24,240 bases of DNA from Chara braunii. Its lineage: Eukaryota; Streptophyta; Charophyceae; Charales; Characeae. Every line of letters starts with the position of its first letter. The stretch's first letter is position 1. The stretch covers positions 746,230-770,469 of the forward strand of contig BFEA01000506.1 in the NCBI GenBank assembly GCA_003427395.1. Direction: 5' to 3'. The notes under the pieces are model-generated. The model made no database searches. It was not told the DNA's origin and was given only the letters and a program-made list of their open reading frames with translations. The translations under genes were made by a program, and so were the position numbers. Of this stretch, positions 8,003 to 17,091 are shown piece by piece.

Positions 8003-11000
8003 TGAGCTTTCTGGGCAAGGTAATCCGGGTAAGAAAATTTTTGCGATTTCAGGATAGGAGGCGCTGGAAACAATGCGAACTCTTTCTACGATGGGTTATG
8101 TTGTTTTTGATTTTTTGTGGAGTTTTTCCATGGCTTAATAAGTTTAAGAATGATTGGATTCAGTGGTTACGTAGGGAAGAAGATTGGTCCAAGTTTGATT
8201 GTTGTACGTATATTTTTGTATCCCCCTGGCATAGGGCTTGCTATATAGGTAAAACTTAGCGGTCATTAGATGAGAGATGGACTGAACATGTGTATGAAGT
8301 TGATAGAGCCGATGGGAGAAATCATAAATTGAAATCTTGGTTAAAAAAGAAAGGTTGGGATTCTTATATCGCTTTTCCATTAGTCTCCGCTCGAAGAGAG
8401 AACTAGAGGCAGTGGAACGGAGTCTGATCAGACGATGGTGTCCTTCTTTGAATATCAAGAGGAAATTTCATAGGAGTAAACGTACGCGGCCTGGTAAGAG
8501 ACAACGCAGAAGATCCATACGACCGAGTGACCCTGTTTGTAGACCGAGTACGTTGATCCAGTTCGAATTTTGTGATAGTATCGGGAATAGTATTTCACAA
8601 GGATTCTCATTGGTTCATGTATTATTACAGGCACATAATTTAGGGATCAGACAGGGCGTATTAGTTAGTACTCAAGGTAATTGGTGGCTCGACAGGTGGT
8701 CGATTGTCAAATGCCTCTTTGGGAACACTATTATTAGTATCGGTAAGGACCGCAGATTTCTTCGGAGAGCAAGGCAGTTGCTTGAGAACGACGCAGTTGT
8801 CAACATTTTCTTTTTTCGACCACGGTTTCATGTTTGCGAACAAAAGAAGGCCAATTTAATAGGCTACCTTCGGGACCCGCAAACTCGAAAAGAGTTACAC
8901 CTTCTTGCGGGTGACCAGTTACTTGATCTGTATTCGCATGTTCGATTGATCAAAGACTTGAGGCTGCGTGCCATTCTCAAAGGTATTCTGACAAGGGCGA
9001 TATCCCGAAATATCGGGTTTGGCTTTAGATCTAGGATTACCGTCAAAATTCTTTTTGATCCTTCCGTTTGTAAACGAAGAGTATTGGATTTGTGTAAAGA
9101 GTTGCTAACTCTGGGGATCAAGAATGATAAAGTGACCAACTTTTTTGTGAAACGGATCAGAATCGTTTTCCAAAAACGGAAGTCTATCCAGGATTATTTG
9201 GTCAATCACCGACTGTTTGCTAGAAATGGATCTTTGGGTTGTTCTTGCTCCAAGAATAGAATTAGTTCTTCAACAGGTTTTAGTGGTCATGTTAGCCTTT
9301 AGTTATCAGATATTCCGGATCTCCCACCCTCTCTTTATAACAGTCGAAATATCCCTTGTTCTAACACACCCACAACTGCTGGATGCTCCGATGATCTATT
9401 TCTCTCGCCTTCTCCCTAATTGGTCTGAATCCTATTATCTCTAATCATCGAATCTACGACTGCTTCAATCATTAGGAGGTTTGTGGGTCCCAATACCTAT
9501 CTCTCAATTATATTCTTCATCTTGGACATAAATTTGTAAATCTTGTTTGCTCTCCCATCGACCACAATCCTGGCAATCTCTTCTTTTGCTGTCCAGTTGT
9601 ATACGAAGGGGCCATGGATAGTCTGTTCTGCAGTAATGAAAGAACCTCCCCTGGAATGGATAAGGTGATGGAACGGTATTATATTGAATTCGTCTCTGGG
9701 GACTTTCACACACTGTCTTGCTGGAGAAAACAAGGTAGTATTGGAAACTGCTACGTAATCTCGAAACATAAAGACGCTCAACGCTGGCGCCCCATCTGCC
9801 CGGCCTTCTCTGATCCTGCTAACCGGGTGGATTCTATCGTAGGTAAGGGTATTAATGGCTTACTTTGGAAATTACCTCCTTCTTCTCACTTCAATATGAA
9901 GGCTATGTCACTGATCAAGGAGAGGATAGGTCATGTAAACTCCTCTATCGAGCGGATCTCTTCCCCCGTAGTGCTAGGGGCCGCATACGATATTAAAGAT
10001 ATGTTCTCTAGGCTACGCCATGTGTCAATTATGCAGGCTGTCGAATGGATAACTGAACTTTTTGGGACTAAGGGATTTGACAGGATTCGGGTTAACACCA
10101 GAGGAAAAGGGTGCACGTTCGGACATGCCAATGGAGAAATTGGATGGATACATGTCAGTTTTGCTATGATCCAAGATTTTGTAGCGTATAGTCTCAAGCA
10201 TACGTATACGTGTGCCCAGGGGGAAATGTACAGACAAATAGAGGGGATACCTATGGGCAAGAGTTTGAGCCCGGCCTTGGCTTGTCTTCTTTCCGCGTAT
10301 AATTAATTTTTATTCCTGAAAAGTCTACATCTACTGGCGTCTATACGGGTTCATGGAATGCGAAAAAGTTGACGACGTGACATTTTTCGTCGTTTTTAAC
10401 GATACAGGGAAAAACTGGTACGAAGCCAAAGGCATTTTCAAAAAGTTCGTTTCGTCGTACGATTCGAACCTTAAGTTACTTGCTACCAGCGAAGGACAAG
10501 ACTGTTGGGAATTCATCGGTTATACTATCACAATCTCGCAGGCAGTTGACAGACCACGGGTCAGTTGTTTTGCTACCATGCGCAACCAGGATTCTCAGGT
10601 GCTTCATAAACAACTTACATTTCAATCCCTCCAAGATTATGGGTCCTTTTCACTAGCTCAATCAAAGAAAGGCGTCGTTACCGTGCACCTCCATAGAATC
10701 TTCTCGCATTTATCCTGCCCTTTACCTTCTGGGCTTACTTTATTGGCTTTTCAAACAGAGCTTAGGATTTGCAACTACCTCACTGATTGCTTCAAAAGGG
10801 CTCTATCACATTTCGTTAAAGGTAAACCGATGACCTGGAAGGCATGGGCCTACGTTTTCGAGACTCAAGAATTAAGCGATAAATACCGGTTATCGGAGGG
10901 CCCCGTCCTTTTTTCCACCCCTTTCTCTACCCCTCTCCTTATCTACCCCCTCTTTCAACTTTTTTCAAACACGTTTTTCCTTTCTCGACCCTTCCTTTCC

Positions 11001-11078
11001 TCAATTCCCTGTCTTTTCTCCTTTTCTGCAGCCTTTCCTACCGCCTGGAACTGGACTCGAACCCTTTACCTAGGGTAA
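7999..11078 (+). pseudogene. PLE ORF2 endonuclease-RT, copy 2
   Basis: The first of the two start codons is GTG here; the second, ATG, is intact. Order: basic N-terminus, hydrophobic stretch (VMLFLIFCGVFPWL), the GIY-YIG core CTYIFVSPWHRACYIGKT with Trp intact, catalytic-type Arg (RSLDERW) and Glu (AVERSLIRRW), basic RSKRTRPGKRQRRR, CxC linker (GCSCSKN), RT motif 1 (HKDAQRWRPICP), motif A (AAYDIKDMF, Asp intact), motif B (EGIPMGKSLSP) and motif C (VDDV). Lesions: TAG at 8257, 1-nt loss near 8400, TAG at 9300, 1-nt loss near 9381, TAA at 10304 and a 1-nt gain in an A-run just before VDD (about 10366). The frame after motif C (thumb) is open to TAA at 11076. Of the three copies this has the most intact catalytic residues. 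Confidence 0.88.
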
Positions 11079-11828
11079 CCTTTTCTTTTTGCCCTTGGCG
11101 GCTATATTGGGACTTGGACCCGATAGTCGGGCCTTCCTTCCTTGTTACTCTTACGACATCTCTTCTACAACTATCTTGTGCACCTAACTAGGAACCTTTG
11201 TCTACATCCACTCCGACTCTCGAGACTGTCCTAAGACTTCTAGATAACTCTAGGGTAATCGTTCCGAAATAGTGAGCTGGCCAGTGAACACCAGCTCAAG
11301 TTTAGTATATAGGGAATCAAAGCAACGAGTTCTTCATCTCCGTCAAGGTTGATCCTCCCCTGAGGATGACCGATTTTTCTGGCATCGGTCGAAACACGTG
11401 TCGGGAATCGCCAGAAGAAGGCTGAGTGTGGTAACGTCTTGTCTGCGCCGCTATAGCTGCGACTTTTTTCGATATGCCTTCGATGCGCTTCAATTTTTAT
11501 CAAGTTTACGACCTTGACCACTTTTTGTCTATGGTGTCTCTCCCACCTATTCTGTTTGACGTCGAGTCGATACATGGAGTCCCGTGTTGGTTTGTAATGC
11601 CTTTTGTTGACCATTCACAACATGAAGTAGATTGCTAACCTGTTAAGTATTGACTTCTCCTGGTGGGCAGTCAGTTTCCTTGCGACGTAGGTTCGATTAA
11701 TAACTGCGGGCTTTGGCCTTTATGACATACAGGTATCGTCCTCTGAATCTTGTCGGATGATTATTGGGATATTTGTGGGTTTGTTTTTCGTTTGGCGTTG
11801 TAGAGCGATAGTTAAGAGGATTACATCG
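11079..11828 (+). other. PLE 3' region and leader, second occurrence
   Basis: Collinear with 5316-6237. It includes the hairpin near 11120, the hammerhead-like element and the leader of copy 3. The last part (from 11757) is open in the ORF1 frame but hydrophobic, and copy 3 has GTG where copy 2 has the preferred ORF1 ATG. There is no separate promoter signal I can defend. Confidence 0.65.
11347..11412 (+). ncRNA. Candidate type I hammerhead ribozyme (unit 2/3 junction)
   Basis: Second copy of the element, 5591 bp after the first. The core CTGAGGA is at 11360-11366, an extra T at 11367, stem II GACCGAT / ATCGGTC (11368-11374 with 11384-11390, seven perfect pairs), GAA at 11391-11393, and two-pair stem III around ACGT (11394-11401). 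GTC ends at 11402, with cut 11402/11403. Stem I is GGT(T)GAT(CC)TCCC with GGGA-ATC-GCC. Compared with the first copy, the outer stem I C-G pair has become U-G, so pairing is kept. Stem II is better paired here, and the stem III difference (A/G) falls in the loop. Confidence 0.62.
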
Positions 11829-13442
11829 GTGGCGAACTACGGGAATCCGCCTCCCATTTCGAAGCCTTGTTTAGCCTGTGGCGGCTATAGCCACTGGGTT
11901 AGGGACTGCCCCATCGTTGCTCAAGTGCGTGCTAGTCATCCTTCCACCTCCTCCAGACCTCCTTTATAACCGGCTCCTACCACTTCTAATGCTCTACGTC
12001 CTACTATCCCACCCCCTGTCACCTCCACTGCGCCATCCTCAAGTTCGTCCTCTGGAGTTACGAACGGTGGCTACGCTGGCACTAACAATCCGCAGAGTTG
12101 GAGGAACGATAGACCGCGTAACCTGGTCTACCAACGAGATCCGGACATGTCAGCGCTTCTGATGGAGTTGGTGAGTGAGAGAAGGGAAGAGAAAGAACGA
12201 CGTAAGAAGGAAGCCGATGAGAAAGAGAAGGCAGAACAAGATAAGCGGATGGCTGAGGAAGAAGAGAAGACGAAGTTGGAGAAAGAAAGGAAGGCGGTCG
12301 AGAAGGAGCAGAGAATGAAGGAGTTCATTGACTCTGCTATCTCTAACAAGGACCAAGGGTCATTGTCCGGGATAGAGTTGTTGACCAAGATCAGCGAAGA
12401 CAACAAGAAGATATGGGTGGAAATTGAGAACATTGGTCGAGGGAACTTGAATCTCGACAGACAGAAGGAGATTGAGGGCCGGCTATCTACACTGGAGAAC
12501 GAGAAGAGGAAGACCATGGAGACGAAGGGATCGCCCCCGGAACCCGCCAAAGGCAAACAGAAGGTAGACGGTCCGGACGGACTGACAATCGGATTGATGG
12601 CAATGGAGATGGATAACCTTCGACGTTTTCGAGACAAGGCCGAAGGGGTATTGAAACGAATCTGTCAGGACATCACAGAGATCAAGACTGGGCGCGCTTC
12701 TGTTCCAACGCACCATCCTATCCCCCATCCCCCTCCCCCTCCGACTCCCCCTCCGTCATCACCAATGACTCCACCACAACCCTTGTCACATCTGAGATTC
12801 ACCCCTATCAGACGTCCTGTTCCCATTCCCTCTGTTCCTACTACGTCCCGTCAACCAGTGCCCACCCTGGCTCGTCCAACAGTCTCTGACCCCACCCCCC
12901 CACCATCTCCCCCTCCCCATCCTCCACCAGTCTCTTCTAATGCTCCCCCGCGCCCACCTCTCGCCACTACTTTACGGGCCCCTCCGTCATCAGCCCCTAC
13001 TCCAACACCACCCGGCCCTACCCCAGCTCCCCCTTCTGATGCTTTTCCCGCGTCCGCTCTCCGTAATCGAGTTTCTGGGAATCAACCACGAACAGCATCG
13101 CTGTAGCAAATCTTTGCGTCAGCTGCCCAGGAGGAACGAGGAGCTCAGTCTGCTCCCCATCACGGGTTGTGCTCTGGACTGGGCTTCGATAGGATTCTTC
13201 AAGGGAAGAAAGTTGTCGTCGCAGGCACTGGACCAGGTGCCAGGGAACGCTACAAAGACGATTGGCAGAAAATCCTCATGCGGATGACCAAACAGGAGTT
13301 ACAGGAACTCTGCAAGAAAGACGACATCACTTATGTTACCAAGCAAACTACGGTAGCTGAACTGGCTGAGATTCGAGCCATGATCGCCTTTGGACCTGGC
13401 AACGAGCCGGCTGCTCGGGACGTGCATGCGGTGCCGTCCTAG
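11829..13442 (+). pseudogene. PLE ORF1 gag-like zinc-knuckle protein, copy 3
   Basis: This is the best-preserved ORF1: a single frame of about 538 codons from the GTG at 11829 (ATG in copy 2) to TAG at 13440-13442, interrupted only by TAA at 11967 (TTA in copy 2) and TAG at 13104 (TCG in copy 2). Domains in order: CCHC knuckle CLACGGYSHWVRDC (about residues 17-30), Ser/Thr/Pro linker, charged coiled coil of about 60 residues (12150-12330), a segment with LLTKISEDNKKIWVEIENIG, proline-rich linker (12710-13060), and the tail with GKKVVVAGTGPGARERY and the possible SAP-like motif MTKQELQELCKKDDITYVTK. There is no protease or capsid domain that I recognise. A nucleic-acid-binding, self-associating role is inferred from the knuckle and coiled coil. 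Confidence 0.8.
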
Positions 13443-13468
13443 CCACGGCTTCTTCGGATCGTCTTTTT

Positions 13469-15765
13469 ATGATGAGCTTATTGGGGAAGGTAATCCGGGT
13501 AAGGAATTTTTTGCGATTGCAAGATAGGAGGCGCTGGAAACAATCCGAACTCTTGTTACGACGGGTTATGTTGTTTTTTATTTTTTGTGGAATTTTTCCA
13601 TGGCTTAATAAGTTTCAGGATGATTGGATTGAGTGGTTACGTAGGGAACATGATTGGTCCAAGTTTGATTGTTGTACGTATATTTTAATATCCCCCTGAC
13701 ACAGGGCTTGCTATATAGGTAAAACTCAGCGGTCATTAGATGAGAGATGGACTTAACGTGATGGGAGGAATCATAAATTGAAATCTTGGTTAAAAACGAA
13801 CGGTTGGGATTCTTATATCGCTCTTCCATTAGTCTCCGCTCGAAGGGAGGAACTAGAGGCAGTGGAACAAAGTCTGATCAGACGATGGTGTCCTTCTTTG
13901 AATACCAAGAGGAAATTTCATAGGAGTAAACGTACGAGGCCTGGTAAGAGACAACGCAGAAGATCCGAACGACCAAGTGACCCAGTTTGTAGACCGAGTA
14001 CGTTGATCCAGTTCGAATTTTGTGAAAGTATCGGGAATAGTGTTTCACAAGGATTCTCATTGGTTAAGGTATTATTACAGGCACATTATTTAGGGATCAG
14101 ACGGGGCGTATTAATTAGTACTCAAGGTAATTGGTGGCTCGACAGGTGGTCGGTTGTCAGACGCCTCTTTGGGAACACTATTATTAGTATCAGTAAGGAC
14201 CGCAAATTTCTTCGGAGAACAAGGCAGTTGCTTGAGAACGACGCAGTTGTTAACATTTCCTTTTTTCGACCACGATTCCATGTTTGCAAACAAAAGAAGG
14301 CCAATTTAATAGGCTACCTTCGGGCCCCGCAAACTCCAAAAGAGTTACACCTTCTCACGTGTGACGAGTTACTTGATCTGTATTCGCATGTTCGATTGAT
14401 CGAAGACTTGAGGCATCGTGTCATTCTCAAAGGTATTCTGACAAGTGCGATATCCCGAAATATCGGGTTTAGGTTTAGATCTACGATTACCGTCAAAATT
14501 CTTTTAGATCCTTCCGTTTGTAAACAAAGAGTATTGGAGTTGTGTAAAGAGTTGCTAACTCTGAATATCAAGAATGATAAAGTGACCAACTTTTTTGTGA
14601 AACGGATCAGAATCGTTTTCCAGAAACGGAAGTCTATCCAGGATTATTTGGTCAATCACCGACTGTTTGCTAGAAATGAATCTTTGGATTGTTCTTGCTC
14701 CAAGAATAAAATTAGTTTTTCAACAGGTTTTGGTGGTCATGTTGGCTTTCGGTTATCAGATATTTCGGATCTCCCACTCTCTTTCTTTATAACAGTCGAA
14801 ATATCCCTTGTTCTTACACACCAACAACTGCTAGGATGCTCCGACAGTCTATTTTTCTTGCCTTCTCCCTAATTGGCCTGAATCATATTATCTCTAATCA
14901 TCGAATCTACGACCGCTTCAATACCAGGAGGTTCGTGGGTCCCAATACCTATCTCTCGATTATATTCTTCATCTTCAACATAAATTTGAAAATCTTGTTT
15001 GCTCTCCCATCGACCACAATTCTGGCGATTTCTTCTTTTGCTGTGCGGTTGTATACCAAGGGGCCATATGTAGTCTGTTCTGCAGTAATGAAAGAACCTC
15101 CCCTAGAATGGATAAGGTGATGGAACGGTATTATACTGAATTCGTCTCTGGGGGCTTTCACACACTGTTTAGCTGGAGAAAACAAGGTAGTATTGGGAAC
15201 TGCTACGTAGTCCCGAAACATAAAGACACTCAACGTTGGCGTCCCATTTGCCCGGCCTTCTTTGATCCTGCTAACCGGGTGGATACTATCGTGGGTAAGG
15301 TTATTAATGGCTTACTTTGAAAATTACCTTCTCCCTCTCACTTCAATATGAAGACTACGTCACTGATCAAGGAGAGAATAGGTCATGTAAAGTCCTCTAT
15401 CGAGCGGATCTCTTCCCCCGTAGTGCAACGGGCCGCATACGATATTAAAGATATGTTCTCTAAGCTACCCCATGTGTCAATTATGCAGGCTGTCGAATGG
15501 ATAACTGAACTTTTTGGGACTAAGGGATTTGACAGGATTCGGGTTAACACCAGAGGAAAAGGATGCACGTTCGGACATGCTAATGGAGAAATTGGATGGA
15601 TACGGGTCAGTTTTGTTATGATCCGAGATTTTGTAGCGTATAGTCTCAGGCATACGTATACGTGTGCCCGGGGGGAAGTGTACAGACAAACAGAGGGGAT
15701 ACCTATGGGCAAGAGTTCGAGCCGGCCCTGACTTGTGTTCTTTGCGCCTATAATGAATTTTTATT
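13469..15765 (+). pseudogene. PLE ORF2 endonuclease-RT, copy 3 (truncated)
   Basis: The frame starts ATGATGAGC, 26 nt after the ORF1 stop. The nuclease core has TGA at 13697 in place of the Trp of SPWHRACYIG. A deletion of about 20 nt and a TAA near 13754 remove part of the region after RSLDERWT. From 13778 the frame is open for 364 codons (WCPSLNTK, basic RSKRTRPGKRQRRR, CxC linker DCSCSKN), then a 2-nt gain near 14780 and a 1-nt loss near 14923 shift it. Motif 1 (HKDTQRWRPICP) follows, then TGA at 15318 for Trp, and motif A AAYDIKDMF with Asp intact. Motif B GIPMGKSSS is broken by a 1-nt loss near 15722. There is no motif C. Not functional. Confidence 0.85.
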
Positions 15766-15766
15766 T

Positions 15767-15929
15767 ATGAAAAGTCTACATCTACCGGCGTCTATACGGG
15801 TTCATGGGATGAAAAGTCTACATCTACCGGCGTCTATAATGAATTTTTATTTATGAAAAGTCTACATCTACTGGCGTCTATACGGGTTTATTTATGAAAA
15901 GTCTACATCTACCGGCGTCTAAACGGGTT
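15767..15929 (+). repeat. Four tandem 41-44 bp units at the PLE/Helitron junction
   Basis: Units begin at 15767, 15809, 15853 and 15894. Each contains ATGAAAAGTCTACATCTACC followed by GGCGTCTA. They correspond to the RT segment just before motif C, present once in copies 1 and 2. Spacer pieces (ATGAATTTTTATTT, ACGGGTT) are shuffled between units, so this is not simple slippage. Directly after the last ACGGGTT the sequence changes to the Helitron tail. Confidence 0.9.
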
Positions 15930-16952
15930 AAAAAAGCACCTCCGTCAAGACTTTTTGCAGGCCTACCTTCTTCGCATCGTCGAACCATTTGCCAAGGTAA
16001 GCGCGTGGATTCGGAGTGTCCATTGTGGGTGCACCCTTATCATGAGGCACCACAATAATAGTTGAAGAATTTTGTGGTTGTGATGTGGTGCAAATATCTC
16101 TTTCGCGTTGACTGTGTTGAGATTGCGAACACGAATCGTGAACACGTGCACATCCAGGGAGCCGTACACGAAACAGAAGAGGTGCAAGTTGATGTGTACA
16201 GATGCCATCCAGCGCTCTCAAAACCTGACTTGCCGTTTCACTAACAACCGGTTGTCGTTCCTCCTTATTTGTAGTGAACGCGCGCTTGAGCATTCCAGCT
16301 GAACACACATTATCAGTTGTATTAATTGCTGAACTCGCATACCCACGAACTGTAGTTGCCGCAACAGTGGATGATTTCTTTCTTTGTGTAGAGCGTTAAG
16401 ATTGCAAACATGAATCACGAGCACGCACATCTCCAACAACTCCATGAGTGACAAATTTATCTTGAAGATTGTGATGATTTCGGAGGGTTAGCTCACCAAT
16501 TGAAGTTGAACCCACGAGATTATTTTCCTGAGGAACACGATTACACTTGGCTGTAGAATCAATCGCTTGAGAATCACTCGTATCGCTATCATCTTCGTCA
16601 TCATCGAGCGGAGACTTACCTACCAAACCTAATGAAAAATCAAGCACAGATTTGTCATGCCGATCATAATCATCGTTATAACGGCCAACACGCATTTTTT
16701 CAGCATCCTCGAGGGTGCTCGCTTGTTGATGGGCACCTTCAACTTCATCGCGCAGAATATCATGACCACCAGTATGTTCATTTTCATTATCCGATGTATC
16801 TTGTTTTTTGTTTTTCCTTGGTCGCCTTGACTGGGCCCCTTGTTGTCTAGATGTAACATTTTGAGCACCATCAGTTGTATTGCTATTGACAGTTTGTTTC
16901 CTCTTTTTCGTTTGAGCGCGTGTCCCATAGGTATGGTGTAGTTCAGATTCAC
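15928..16952 (-). pseudogene. Helitron C-terminal tail exon, function unknown
   Basis: One frame of about 340 codons lies downstream of the helicase, broken once by TAA at 16396 where a duplicate of the segment has CAA (Gln). It is rich in Lys/Arg, Gln, Ser/Thr (QTKKRKQTVNSNTTDG, SRRPRKNKKQDTSDNENEH) and has an acidic patch LDDDEDDSDTSD. It ends KVGLQKVLTEVLF and TAA at the very edge of the PLE junction. I do not recognise any domain: it is not OTU, RPA or an endonuclease, which some Helitrons carry here. Composition suggests a disordered tail. The identical reading frame over 1 kb with only one stop supports former coding status. Confidence 0.55.
16116..16431 (-). repeat. Two divergent copies of a ~38-bp segment in the tail exon
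   Basis: 16395-16431 and 16116-16154 share GTTRAGATTGCRAACAYGAATC and CACATC with a 2-nt gap, at about 80% identity, both on the same strand. On the coding strand they encode RARDSCLQS and ARVHDSCSQSQ. They indicate an internal duplication in the tail. Confidence 0.65.
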
Positions 16953-17091
16953 CTACGGGGAAAAAAAGAAAATAAGTTTACCAAAATTCAACACCGATCA
17001 GCCGGAAGAGATATATACGACAAAAGAAAAGAACTCATACAAAAAATGACGCGCATGTCCTGGCAACTCGTCCGAAAGAGATATATACGAC
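16953..17091 (-). other. Probable 139-nt intron in the Helitron gene (phase 1)
   Basis: After the last helicase block (TKNIVYHELLQRFFLLG) the minus strand reads CTTG|GTCGTATATAT. It resumes after TTTCTTTTTTTCCCCGTAG| at 16953. Splicing gives G+GT, a Gly codon, and joins the helicase frame exactly to the next open frame (ESELHHTYGTRAQ). The acceptor is strong and the donor is weak. The frame can also be read without splicing to a stop at 16988, so the intron is inferred. Confidence 0.5.
17002..17090. repeat. 20-bp direct repeat spaced 70 bp within the intron
   Basis: CCGRAAGAGATATATACGAC occurs at 17002 and again at 17072. The second copy forms the putative intron donor on the minus strand, so the first could serve as an alternative donor. 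The sequence between them is not repeated. Confidence 0.8.

Larger units (their letters stand above)
5812..11402 (+). mobile_element. Penelope-like retroelement copy 2 (full unit)
   Basis: This is one complete repeat unit of 5591 bp, taken from the first predicted hammerhead cleavage site to the second. Order: leader (5812-6237), ORF1, ORF2, 3' region. The nuclease lies before the RT, the reverse of canonical Penelope/Poseidon/Neptune elements and the hallmark of the N-terminal-EN clade (Chlamys/Naiad). No integrase, RNase H or protease is present, which excludes an LTR element. No APE or restriction-like nuclease is present, which argues against a LINE. Boundaries are inferred from ribozyme position and periodicity. 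Decay in both ORFs shows this copy is not autonomous. Confidence 0.8.
11403..15929 (+). mobile_element. Penelope-like retroelement copy 3 (3'-truncated)
   Basis: The third unit is collinear with copy 2 through leader, ORF1, nuclease and the RT up to just after motif B. It then dissolves into a short tandem repeat (15767-15929), and the YxDD motif, thumb, 3' region and ribozyme are missing. They do not reappear on the far side of the Helitron within this window. Loss of the 3' part is not what target-primed reverse transcription produces, so a later rearrangement is likely. Confidence 0.8.

Noticed and set aside
15767-15929. CRISPR-like array
   Set aside because: The spacers are shuffled pieces of the same RT gene, unit spacing is only 41-44 bp, and the context is a eukaryotic transposon.
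15930-16000. Helitron 3' terminus at the PLE junction
   Set aside because: No CTRR end with a preceding short hairpin can be seen on the minus strand, and the reading frame runs to the joint.
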